A program made the translations under genes and the position numbers. A DNA stretch of 64,000 bases from Endomychus coccineus (Eukaryota; Arthropoda; Insecta; Coleoptera; Endomychidae): NCBI GenBank assembly GCA_958510875.1, contig OY294068.1:84478116-84542115 (forward strand), given 5' to 3'. The notes below the pieces were generated by a model, which worked only from the letters and a program-made list of their open reading frames with translations, was not told where the DNA came from and ran no database searches. Below are positions 1 to 10,621 of this stretch, piece after piece; within the stretch, counting starts at the first letter, position 1, and each line of letters starts with the position of its first letter.

Positions 1-334
1 TTAGGGTTTCAAGTTAGATACATTAGAATCAATAGTGATTCATAAAGGTGTCGTTTATGTAAATGACTAGGCTGATCGAATATATTTCAATTATTCACAA
101 TCTGACTGACATTTTTAGGCCGTTTATAAAACGTAAAATATTTTTAAGTCAGATTGAATAATAACGTCTATTTTAAAATATGCCTGCATAATGTTCAGTA
201 ATTTTGTGCCTGCGTAAGAGTTAGGCATTATATTCTATCCCGCAAATCCGTTGTTATATCAGTGAGCAGTGATGTTTGGAAGTAGTTTGTAGTGAAATAG
301 AAGGAAATGTAGAGATAATCAGGTGACTTAGACG

Positions 335-403
335 ATGTACGAAGGCGATAAAAATTTTGTTAATGGAACATTTTTTCATGAGGAACTACATAACTATTAC
401 ACT
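335..403 (+). CDS. Candidate first coding exon of an unidentified host gene
   Basis: An ATG at 335 opens 23 codons (peptide starts MYEGDKNFVNGTFFHEELHN) that run straight into CTG|GTAAGG, a good insect 5' splice site. About 80 bases upstream is TCAGTGAG, which resembles an arthropod initiator. No partner exon was found downstream in this window, where the sequence soon becomes repetitive. The peptide is not recognised. It could be chance; the support is only an ATG, a short open frame and a splice donor in series. Confidence 0.25.
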
Positions 404-490
404 GGTAAGGTTTGTATACTTATGTACTTAACATTAAAGAGATTTTGTGTCTAGTATACAATAGATCAGTTGCACGAAATGCCAGCGGCC

Positions 491-604
491 AGGTTAGGTT
501 AGGTTAGGTTAGATTTCATTGACAAAACTTTCATCGCCACGGCCTAAATCACCTGATTAGCGTAGGTTCAATTAACAAAACGTTAGATTAGGTTAGGTTA
601 GGTT
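491..604 (+). repeat. Interstitial TTAGG-type tracts
   Basis: Two short runs of the pentamer GGTTA, about five units from 491 and three to four units ending near 604, separated by unrelated sequence. TTAGG is the ancestral insect telomere repeat, and short interstitial copies are common in insect genomes. These tracts are too short and too internal to mark a chromosome end. Confidence 0.5.
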
Positions 605-1529
605 GAAAAAGAATGCTGGAATAAGCTTATTTAGAAACTAGACGATGGCGTATGGAGCTACAGGATGGCCACCAGGTTCATTCAGCCTCTAGCTTACCCT
701 GTGCGCTGTCGTGTAAATAAATTACCATAAAGTAGCGGCTTCTACCATCGATTTATTTAATATTCTCATCATTAAGGGTATTATAAACAATTCAGAAGTT
801 ATTGAAAAAGTCTTACATACAGGATGTAGGTAAATATTATTTTAAGAGATTTAGTGAAGCATTTCAATGCAATTATGCAGTAAGTTGTTATGAAATTAGA
901 AGAAATTAGATACGAAATGTTCTGCATCATGAGTGACAATGTTGCACTGAACAGTAAAGTTATGAAATTTTTTTTAAACGTAACAAGTTAAGTATCAGGT
1001 TCATAATTCAAGACCATTATTTTATCTATTCGATTCCGTTAACATTCTCTAATGTACAGGGAATAATTGGCTCAATTCAAAATCCAATCAAATTATGCAG
1101 TATGCCAATTTTGACTGGGGAGACGAAACATTGCCCTTAATGCAGAATAGAATAATTTATTGATCCATTTGCTATTTACAGAGAATAGATAGGACAAGTC
1201 AATACAAGACATTTAATTAAATGTTAAATTAAAAAAATACTGTTGAATAAAATAATTCATGTCTAACATGTAGGAAGCCACTTTGTCTATGTAAGAGAAA
1301 CACTTCACTAAAACATGACAGTATACATTAAAAATTAAAATTAAAATATTTACATTTACATATATTCACACTAATACATAAATTACAAATTAAAACACAT
1401 CGAATTAAAATTGTCAATTCAGTCATTAATTCCGTAATGTGATTTTCAATAAAATATAGCATGTTATGTTGTAAATCACTAGAAATGTTTAAAATCATAA
1501 TGCAAAAATTCAAGGTAAGAATAAAAACA

Positions 1530-2150
1530 TTTATTCAAAAGAAATCTTTTTATTTTTATTTTTAAAATGCCGAAAGTTGTTTTTTCATCTTTTATGTAAT
1601 CTGGCAGTTTATTGAAAAATTTCAGAGACAAATAGACATGTGAATTTAATGTTTTGGACAATCTGTATCTGGGTAATGTCAGCTGACTACCACACCTTGT
1701 ATCATAGGAATGGACATCTTTCCTTTTCTCAACATTGCCACGCCGTCTCACATACAATAAACACTGAAATATAAAACAGCATGGCAATGTCATTATGCCA
1801 TTTGCAAACAATGGTCTACAGTGCTCCCTTTGTCCAACTTGTAACAAAAATAATTGTTCAGCGTGACAAGAACCTCCCCATAATAAAATAGGGTATGTCA
1901 CTACATTGTGAAAGATCGCAAAGTAGGTCATTTTTCTGGATTCAAGTGAAACAGAACACTCCAATCTTCTGAGTACATAAATAGAAGTTGTCGTACATTT
2001 TCCTATTCTATAGCCATTTTGTGATTCATCTGAGATAATTAAAAGCTTCTAAGTAATTTATTAGTCTATTTTTTAAAGCAGTTTCAAAAATTTTTGCCAC
2101 AACTGGTATAATCGAAATAGGTCGATATGAATCACAATCAGCCTGAGAAC
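1530..2150 (-). pseudogene. Decayed Jockey-type non-LTR retrotransposon, C-terminal remnant
   Basis: Read on the minus strand, 2150-2050 encodes the RT palm entry SYRPISIIPVVAKIFETALK, followed by a frameshift and QNGYRIGKCTTTSIYVL. An internal deletion has removed the catalytic palm. The frame then resumes at 1964 with the C-terminal tail found after RT in insect Jockey/CR1-type elements (YDTRCGSQLTLPRYR, then KFFNKLPDYIKD). The tail ends near 1480. With no YADD box and at least one frameshift the copy is dead. The clade is assigned only from the style of the tail. Confidence 0.7.
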
Positions 2151-2521
2151 TTTTTTCGGAAACTGTATTTAATAAATATGTTATACACGCTCTAATTCAA
2201 TTTGGTTCAAATATAGAGCATTACGAATCCACAGCTCTGTTTCTAAATATTGTATTAACTGAGTGGAAAATATAGATTGTATCACTAATTAAATTTCTTT
2301 GCGATTAAGTTTTAAAACATATAACAGGAGAGGACTATCGAAATTTTTTTGGTTGGGATAGTCAGAGAAGTATATTACCTCATTATTAATTCCACAAGTA
2401 ACACCTTGTTAAATAATTATTGCTCAAGAAGTAAAAGTAGAAAATTAAGTGCATATACCGGATTTGGTAATCATCATAACACATAGAGTGTTAATTTTTA
2501 CAATAATAACTTGTATAATAT
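2151..2521. other. Spacer between non-LTR remnant and LTR element
   Basis: AT-rich sequence without a recognisable feature. Its last four bases, ATAT (2518-2521), are the left copy of the 4-bp target duplication of the adjacent LTR retrotransposon. Confidence 0.5.
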
Positions 2522-3824
2522 TGTAACATGGTACTCTATCAATAAAAACTCTATAAAACTTTACTTAAGGAATTCATATTATTCCTTATTCCTCAATCTA
2601 TTTATTTATTAACAGTGTGGCCATTAAATTAAGAGAACCATGACACGTTGGAGTTTGATTCCAATCATTGATTAGCCAGAACAAACGTGAAAAATATCAT
2701 TGACACTTACCCTTTTCTTTCACAAGACACTTAAGATTTTAACACACTGGAAGGTAAGAGGAAGGATAAACGCTAATATCAATCAGATAAACTCATACTC
2801 AACAACAACAATAACATTTAATAATAGAAAAATAACAATTAAATGATAATGATAATAATAAGAGAATGTATGAAAATTAAAGATAATAGAAATGAATATT
2901 ATGATTAACTTTATTACTAATAAGAATAAAAAACTATGATCAAAATCTATACTCAAATAAAATACCTAGATAATCTAAATCAACTAAAAGAGAAATTAAA
3001 CTAAGATTAATAAATTGATATCCAACCAGGATGAACCTAGGGGATCGAAAATGAATGGAATGATTTGAAAGTATTCTTGAATTTAACTTGAATAAATACT
3101 GAGAACAACAACTTTGATCGAAAATCTAAAACAATTCTGATTAAGCGAAATCCACCCTTCTTACCAAAAACACTCTGGAGAAACTAACAAGTTAAATTAA
3201 TTGAAATTAAGTGTCACGTGATTTCTCAAGAGACTAATTCAAGCTAGAAAATATAACTGAAGGTTTTAGGCATTAACCCTAGTATTTATAATGCGTCCTT
3301 TTCCTCAAGAACCAATCTACAATTCGGAAACGGATCCCTGAATTGTTTAACCAATAAGCAATAAGATTTCTCTCTTGAGGTCTTTGGTACAGAATGTGGG
3401 GATTTCTAAATCTATCTGTCCTTTACTAAATATCCCTAACTGATTTGAATGTACATAAAACATCTCCAGATGGAAAACATCAATATCTATCTTGTAGCAA
3501 ACCATTAGTTTCTCGTCGTATATCGGGTATTGGTTCGACAGGTTTATTATATCCTTTATTACCAACGCTTTGTGTGGACTTTTGCAACCTTCTTGACCTT
3601 CCAGCTATGGTCATACCACCCTCGTTGAAACGAGTGTGAATTGTCTTATATTTATTTTAGAAATTCCCTAACTTCCTCGAGCTACATTCAATATTGAAAA
3701 CATCTGGGAACCCCTGGATGTTCTTTACTGTTAGATATTTTAATTTTACATGAAATTTTAATTTACTAAGAATGCCTTTGTTTTTTTAAATATTGGAAAT
3801 AACCTGTACTAAACCCTTGTTACA
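2522..3824 (-). repeat. 3' LTR of the minus-strand retrotransposon
   Basis: A 1303-bp copy identical to 15757-17059 except for two substitutions seen by eye. It contains only small chance open frames (for example 3347-3565), which recur in the other LTR. That recurrence shows they are part of the repeat and not separate genes. Confidence 0.92.
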
Positions 3825-3906
3825 TTACCCCCTTGTTAAAAAGAATCATATGGATCAGGACGGAAACAAATGATTCGCAAAAAGAAAAAAAAACATACAC
3901 ATATAC

Positions 3907-4646
3907 CTATACAAAAAACACATATACCTGAATAAAAAAAAACAAATAAACAACAACAATAACAAAACACAAATTACAAATTTCGTTTTCTTCATCATCT
4001 TCTCCCTGGAATGTGGATCTGTTCATATATTGCTTGTAGATGAAGCTGTGGTACCTTGTCCTCTTCTTCTTCTTCTTCCATTTTGTTCTCTTCTGATATT
4101 TCAATTGGAGTTTTAATGAAGATAGTGTAAGTATATGCTACTGCTTGGCATTGATTGTTCCTCAAATATTTGTTCGTTTTGGAAGGTCCTGAGCCTCTTC
4201 CTCATTATGAAAAAAAAAAAGTTCGTGGCTGCCCCAGATATATAGCTTCTGGTGCACCATACTGTATAATTGCATTCATGAATAGGCAAAATTGTTCCCC
4301 CTTCTGCTAAGGAAACTCCAAACTTCTTCTGTGACTGATTCGATACGTTTTGAATTGATATTAACTGAATTTTCCGATACTCCTTTCCTTTTCCATCCAG
4401 GAAACGCGCGTTTGAATGATTCCATGTCCTCTTTCGTAAAACTGATGTTTCTGTCCTTGATATTTGCGTCCAATAGACTCGCGTTTTCCGATTGCTTGAT
4501 TCCCGGCTTCTTTGATCCATTCTTTGCTGATAAAGTGGGTTGACTCGACGATGACTTGGCAGGTAAATCGTTGCTTCCGACGTGGATCTATTCTGAAGTA
4601 CCTGGATGGTCCTGGAGCTAGTCTCTGGATAAGTCCTGGGATCCAA
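3907..4646 (-). pseudogene. Unassigned open frames near the 3' LTR of the retrotransposon
   Basis: On the minus strand, between the gag remnant and the 3' LTR, one frame (about 4590-4276) gives a hydrophilic, protein-like stretch including DRNISFTKEDMESFKRAFPG and VSENSVNINSKRIESVTEEV, ending at a stop near 4276. An overlapping frame stays open from 4646 to 4113 but has a less natural composition. A third, lysine-rich frame covers 4104-3907. No env, integrase or other known domain is seen. It occupies the position of an accessory or env gene, but could be a degraded piece of gag or of an unrelated insertion. Confidence 0.3.
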
Positions 4647-7600
4647 CCAAGGTTCTATTCGGCCAGGTGTTCCGCCATATTGGAATTACTAGAACCTAAA
4701 GAAAACATCATGTGTATTAAAATAAAATTAAACCGAATAATTGTTAGGTTTCCTGTTTCAATTTGACCTGAATCCGGTACTGTCTACACTTCGCATATGA
4801 GATCCTCTGACTCCTTCGACTCTATTGAAACTTCTTCTTAAATCGCGTACTATTTCAGCTTCTCATGTCACTTGTTAACTCGACACTAAAACAAACTATC
4901 TCCTATTCTTATTAGCTGTAGCTAATATACAGAAGATTAATTAAAATCTAAAAATTAAGCAAAATTTGAAATAAGTTTTAAACAATCGTCGATCCTCTTC
5001 ATGATTATAATGAACATATCCTCCTTGTCCTCTGGTTTGTTCCATTCTTGTCTCGCAAACTGTATATTGTGTATTGTATCACCTACATCTGGTTAACTCT
5101 TCATAATTCTCTATCTCTACCTGAAGTTTAGGTGCTGTGGTGCGATGGTGCAATCCCTGAATTTACTACAATTCTCAACTCAACTCTATTGATTTATTCT
5201 TTCTTTCCTGTTTACTTCTGTGTATTATTCAAATTTTTCTAACCGCACTTTCAACCTACTCAAATGAACTCTGACCTTTAGTTTATCAAATTCTTCTATT
5301 CTTTTATTAGGGCTGCATTTTGCACTTCGATACTTTCTAAAGACCTTTCTCTTTGTAAGCTAACCTTTATTTATACTGATCTAATAAACCACTTTATCTC
5401 TTGATCTCAATTCGATTGAATTTGCATTTATGAATTAATTATGTATTCTTTCTATATTCATTTTAACGTATTGATAGTATTCCTGTGAACTATTTCAATG
5501 CACTTGATGAATTCTGATAATTGATTCTTCTGCGACCAATTTAAAAGACATATATAAGTCATAGTATGAATATTCTACATTTCTATCAACTAAAAAAAAA
5601 ATATTGTGTTTATCTTTGTGAATGAATTAAGGAAATATATGTCGTTACTTCCGATGAATCAATTTATATTGTAATGAATATTTGATATATTTTTAATTCT
5701 ACATGATTTGAAATGGTTTTTCTAATGCTATAGTTACCTTTTGTATCATTTACTATGTTGAAAAAAAATTACTCTTCCTTTATTAGGTTGTTGTTTCTAA
5801 AATACTTGATTTGATATACTTATTTTTACAATTGGGACTTTTAATTCCAAATCTTGACTATATCGGTTCTAAATTTGGATTAATGTTACTTCCTATAATA
5901 CGATTTAAAATAAAATAAAGCATTTACATTCTGAATTTTCTACTCTTATTTGTATTAATTTGATTTCAACTCATCACTACCAACAAATACTGACTTTTGA
6001 CGTTGTAGAATTTTGTTCTACTTTAATGATTACATAGGCTATCGAGTGTAATTGATTCTTTTACTCTTGACTAAATCTATTCTTCTTAATTTGAATGAAT
6101 TATTTGTCTATCTAACCTGTTCTTGAAATTTAGAATACTCTAATCTTGGAAAAGTGTGAAGATTATTCCTGAACTATTTAAATAATTTCTTACATTTTCT
6201 GTTTTCAATCTATACAAACTTATATTCATTATTTCTATTCAAGGTTTTCTACTACGTACTGTCTTACTTTCTCATATGGTGCCTTCACTAAATATTCCGC
6301 ACTACTATTTCATATTGTGCCTTTACTAAATATTCCGCACTACTACCTCATATTGTGCCTTTACTAAATGTTCCGCACTACTATCTCATATTGTGCCTTC
6401 ACTAAATATTCCACACTACTATCTCATATTGTGCCTTTACTAAATATTCCGCACTACTACCTCATATGGTGCCTTTACTACATATTTCGCACTACTATCT
6501 CATATGGCTTTCCGTTACGAAAAACGGTATTCTACATAGTGGCTTCACTAAATATTCCTTGCCCACTATCTATCTCAACTTACCGCTGGGAAAACGGTTT
6601 CTATATTATAGTACCTTACTCATATTCCTGGCTACTATCTTTTTTTCTATCTTATTCATTTACCATTGTTGTGTTGCTCTAAGTGAACTCTGACCTTGTT
6701 TAACACTGTCCAAATAATAATATACTCAAATTCATAATCATAATAAATGTTCCCATAACGTTTTACATGCACCGAACCTTAGATGCATGCCTCATCTCTT
6801 GCCTCCTTCCCCATACTCATACTTTCTCAGGGAAGTAGACGGACGACATCCTTTTTTTAGCAACACGTGTTAAATTAAAAATTGTATTATGTTTAAAGAA
6901 ATGGTCTGAGGTATTGTATTTTATATTCAAATTCTTATGATTACATGATGATCTTTTTCTTCTTCTGAAATAGTTATTACTGATTTTATAATAATTAGAT
7001 CAGAATGTGATTCATTAAAAAGGTGCAGGATTAGTATACTATAACCGCAACCTTTAGAAAGGTGTTATTTCCAACTTCGTTCCCAATAACCTGGTACCTA
7101 AGGTTATTTACTTAATGTCTACCAGAGTTATTCGAACCAGCGAGATGCCCCTAACTGACATTAAATAAATTCAGGAAAAGTTTTATTAGAATCTTGATCG
7201 TAAAACATATTAATTATCTGGTCTATTGTTTTGCTAGTTGAATTTCGACATTTATCAAAATTCTTTCTATTGTTTAACACGTCAGAATCGTTACTGGAGT
7301 CTATAAAGGTAGGTAGTTGCAAGTTACTTTCCCTAGGATTAGCTTTCCACCCCACATCCGTATACATAGACCGATAGCTTCACAAGCGTCCGTTCAACTC
7401 CAGACTTTTCCGGGCAGAAACTGTTATTTGTCTCTGTGTTACCTCCAAAGGCCGCTCGCATACATGGGACTCAACAAAAAGAAGTGCTTTTCAGTTCGAG
7501 TGTATTTAATTCAAACTTTTTCATTGGTTCAAACTTGCTTATACTGAATCTTTGTACTCAATCATAAACTCGCAAGTTACTTACTGTATCTTTACTCTTT

Positions 7601-7872
7601 TCTCATATACAAACGTGATTTCCACTTCCTTAGTTGAATAATTTATTCAATGAGATACATTAATATTGTATTTTAAATCTTTTTAAATTGAGATATTTAA
7701 TCTCTTAAGACTTTGAAATTTAACTGCCAATGCTGAGCCTATGAAACTAAATGTTTGTAAAGCAAAAATAATAGGAAACAAACAGAAAACAAAAATTTAC
7801 CTTTTCAATGTTTCTAGTTAATTTTACAAACAATTGTTTTCGTTATCAATATCTTATTCTGTAGGCTCTGAC
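4647..7872. other. Internal region of the LTR element without recognisable pol
   Basis: About 3.2 kb where protease, RT and integrase would be expected. Both strands are broken by stops and no DTGA, YxDD or HHCC signature was found. A 38-bp minisatellite lies at 6273-6538. A minus-strand open stretch around 7480-7161 encodes charged sequence with no recognised domain. Confidence 0.55.
6273..6538 (+). repeat. 38-bp tandem minisatellite, about seven units
   Basis: The unit (CATATTGTGCCTTTACTAAA, then TATTCCGCACTACTATCT) starts at 6273, 6311, 6349, 6387, 6425, 6463 and 6501. That is an exact 38-bp period, with a few substitutions between copies. Degenerate copies follow to about 6640. Because 38 is not a multiple of 3, the array is unlikely to be coding, although short open frames run across it. 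It lies inside the LTR retrotransposon. Confidence 0.9.
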
Positions 7873-8913
7873 TTAGTTTTTCTGTAGTTGGCATTCTCTA
7901 GATACATGATTTTTATCTCCACAATTAAAACAAAACTTTTTTCGTTGCTTAAGATAACCTTTTTTAAAATGACCTGCATCACCGCAATTTAAACATTTGT
8001 CTGACATGTAAACAAAAGGGAAAAATTGATATCCAATCTGTTGCTTATCTCTTTTGTTCTTTCGTGAATGTTGATTCCTGTTTTGAGGTTTCAAATTATT
8101 CTGTAGATATTCTTTGTGAATATTCCGAGATTTCCTAACAGCTTATAATTATAAATATAATAATTAGATGGTTTGAAGTGAACGTCATCCTGTTCAAATT
8201 CAGACATTACTGGGCATTCGTGTTAGATTTATTTTGTAATACTAACTTCCGAATAGAGGCTATCAAATCGTCTTCATCTTCCGATTCTGCCATTCTAGAG
8301 AGTGTTCTCTCTATTGGATCTGAAACTTCCAAAATCTACTCTATTTTGCTTCTAATTTCTTAAGTTTTCTAGAAAGTTTTTTATCAATTCCATTGAGAAA
8401 TTGTTCCAAAACAATCCGTTTCTTCTCCCATCTATATTTTTCTGTCAATTGATCTTGCGGATACATTTTTTCTGCGATTACTTTTAATCTGTATGCATAA
8501 GCTCCGAGTGTTTCGTTTGGTTTCCTGAAACAACCTTGAAGTTCTGCCATACCCTGTTTACCGGAACCTACATTTCCGAAACAGATTCGCAACCACTGTG
8601 ACAATTCATTAATTGTTTTTGTTTTCTCTTCTAATGTTTTATAGAATTGCTTAGCTATGCCCCTGAATTTTGAGATAATACCTTTCAGTATTTCTCCTTC
8701 TTCCCATTTATATCTTCCACCTATAAGACAGACAGATTCTAATAAGTCTTCATAATCGCTACCTTCACTGAAAGTTTCTACTTTATCGAGAGCAGCAAAT
8801 TCATTCTTTATTGAATTCATCTTAATAATATCATATAATTGATCCCATTTGTTAACTTTATGTCTCTCTTCCTGAGGATGAGCCAATGACAAAGGTGTTA
8901 TGCCAGTTGCCAT
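7873..8913 (-). pseudogene. Retrotransposon Gag, frameshifted, with zinc knuckles
   Basis: The minus-strand frame 8913-8341 (190 codons, start MATGITPLSLAHPQEERHKV) has the helical capsid-like pattern of a retrotransposon gag, including the region FRGIAKQFYKTLEE and a repeated Arg/Lys-rich end. The frame then shifts, and a continuation (ERTLSRMAESEDEDDLIASI) lies at about 8340-8215 before a stop. The tail 8094-7873 carries two CCHC knuckles. The second, CFNCGDKNHVSREC, is complete; the first, CLNCGDAGHFKKGY, has lost its final Cys. The frameshifts and the damaged knuckle argue that this copy makes no full Gag. In a family member with an intact gag it would package the RNA. Confidence 0.75.
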
Positions 8914-10107
8914 TTTAATTCAAAATGAGTTTACTCAAACTTTAAGTATATATCTGTATATACATATAACAATCAACTACTTCTATTAATAACCAAGAAT
9001 AATAATAACTCTCTTATAATGTATACCTAAAAGATTTACTATTATTCATTCAAACCAAATACACATTTCACCACATGCTCTTAAACATCTGAGGCGTAGA
9101 CTTCAAAATAGTGTTAAATAATTGATAACTCAACTACTCAACTGACCACTTGATCTATCTTAACAAACGTTCCTTAGATCTTTTATCCAACTCAACAGAA
9201 ATAAGAAATTGTTGTAAGACAATCCCTTATCTGGTAAATAATCTCTTTCGATATTCTAATCGACTATATATCTGCAGTTACTAAACTCTTTATCTAACTT
9301 CCAATACTACAAATTGTGCTTTTTTTTTAAATTTGTCGTTCAACATTGACAAACGCCCTTTTCAATTACGGATCATTGCCCTATATTCCTATTCTATACA
9401 CAACAGAAGATTTATGACAGGTTCTAAAATTCTTTCCTTTTCGGATAGTTCGAAGTAAGGGATACGCACCACAGGGGTTTATTTACTATATTTTACAATC
9501 ACCAAATAAAAAGTATTAAATTACTTCTCCACTTATATATTCCCTGAAAATAAGATGCGTTATTATAGTTTCTTACTATTAATACTCAGTAACGAAATGA
9601 TACCCTTTGATACTTAAATCAAAGGTATTCTTAATTCACGATTCTTTTTAAAGAACCGGAGCTATACTTTCAGACTTGATATCGTATCAATTCTATCTTT
9701 CGGTTTAAATGTTTGGCATAATTGAAATAATTGGAAAAATAAAAATTACGCAAAGTAATTTCGATTGTTTATAATAAAAATGTAAATCCTCATTTGATAC
9801 TCCAATCTTATCAAACATAACCTTTTTCTGTAAGATGGTAACTAAATTATTGCATTCAGATTCCTAATTAATTAATTATGTTCTACTTAAATTGGTAAAT
9901 TTTCTTTTTACATAACGATTATTACTGATCTTTCTCAAAGAATCTAAATCAACAGTTATTATTGAATAATAATATCATTTACGTTCAACTTCGCTTTACT
10001 ACGATACTTCATAAAATGCCCTGTAAAATTGTCCAAATCATTGTTTACAGGTAATACCTCTGGACTCTTGTAATACTTAATATTGATTTCAATTATTTCA
10101 AAATATA
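8914..10107. other. Upstream leader of the LTR element (right part)
   Basis: Non-coding AT-rich sequence between gag and the Penelope insertion. Together with 14983-15756 it forms the roughly 2-kb leader of the minus-strand LTR element. No protein resemblance was seen. Confidence 0.5.
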
Positions 10108-10119
10108 CTTGTCCTTTAT
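10108..10119. repeat. 12-bp target duplication of the Penelope element (left copy)
   Basis: CTTGTCCTTTAT occurs here and again at 14971-14982, exactly at the two outer ends of the Penelope structure. Penelope-like elements make variable target duplications in this size range. The match fixes the insertion at 10120-14970. Confidence 0.85.
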
Positions 10120-10178
10120 TAATACACAATTCTCGGGAAATAGGTCACATTAACACATATATTTTTATTTTTACCCTC

Positions 10179-10220
10179 GTCTTTACGTACGTTTCGGTCT
10201 CACGACCATCATCAGAAGAC
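10179..10220 (-). ncRNA. Hammerhead-ribozyme-like motif in Penelope 3' UTR
   Basis: On the minus strand: GTCTT, core CTGATGA, an extra T, stem II GGTC-GTGA-GACC, core GAAA, palindrome CGTACG, TA, AAGAC. Helix I pairs GTCTT with AAGAC perfectly, helix II closes with a GTGA loop, and the short helix III is self-complementary. This is the minimal layout of hammerheads described in Penelope-like elements. The unpaired T after box 1 departs from the textbook core. The inferred cleavage site follows the A before AAGAC. Confidence 0.72.
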
Positions 10221-10621
10221 TTATTAATACAAAAACCTGATTACTTAGAAATACTGTAATAACACAAAGCGTCCTTATCGCACAAATTTCGTTTAAATGC
10301 CAACGTCGCGAAACGAACGGAGACATGAAATCGGAACTATAACACAGCAATGTTGCAGCGTAAAAATTAAAAATCCACTATTAAGTAGAATCATCAATAA
10401 ATACGAACACATTTCATAAATGTCTGCGAGAGACTAACATACAAAGAGTTCTATCCTCTTTGCTAACAGACGAGACCATCTCAAGTGTTCATTTAAGCGC
10501 CAGATGTCATAATTTATTAGGTGATAAAAGAAGGTCTCTGGCCTGTGAGAAATACTTTAGACAATTCTACCTAAAGTAAACTTTTACATTATAAGGACGT
10601 AAGTAGGAATTTGCAAGAATA

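Larger units (their letters stand above)
1..1500. other. Intergenic sequence, no confident gene
   Basis: AT-rich sequence with stops in all frames. It holds the TTAGG-type tracts and the candidate first exon listed separately. From about 1320 to 1520 the minus strand lies downstream of a non-LTR 3' remnant and shows no protein resemblance. Nothing else recognisable. Confidence 0.6.

Noticed and set aside
491..604. TTAGG-type repeats as a telomere
   Set aside because: Only a few units, internal, flanked by ordinary sequence; such tracts are common in insect genomes.
3347..3639. Small open frames inside the LTR (repeated at 16582-16874)
   Set aside because: They are duplicated only because the LTR is; no domain or codon signature.
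6273..6538. 38-bp repeats as a CRISPR array
   Set aside because: Units are contiguous without unique spacers, and the DNA is eukaryotic.
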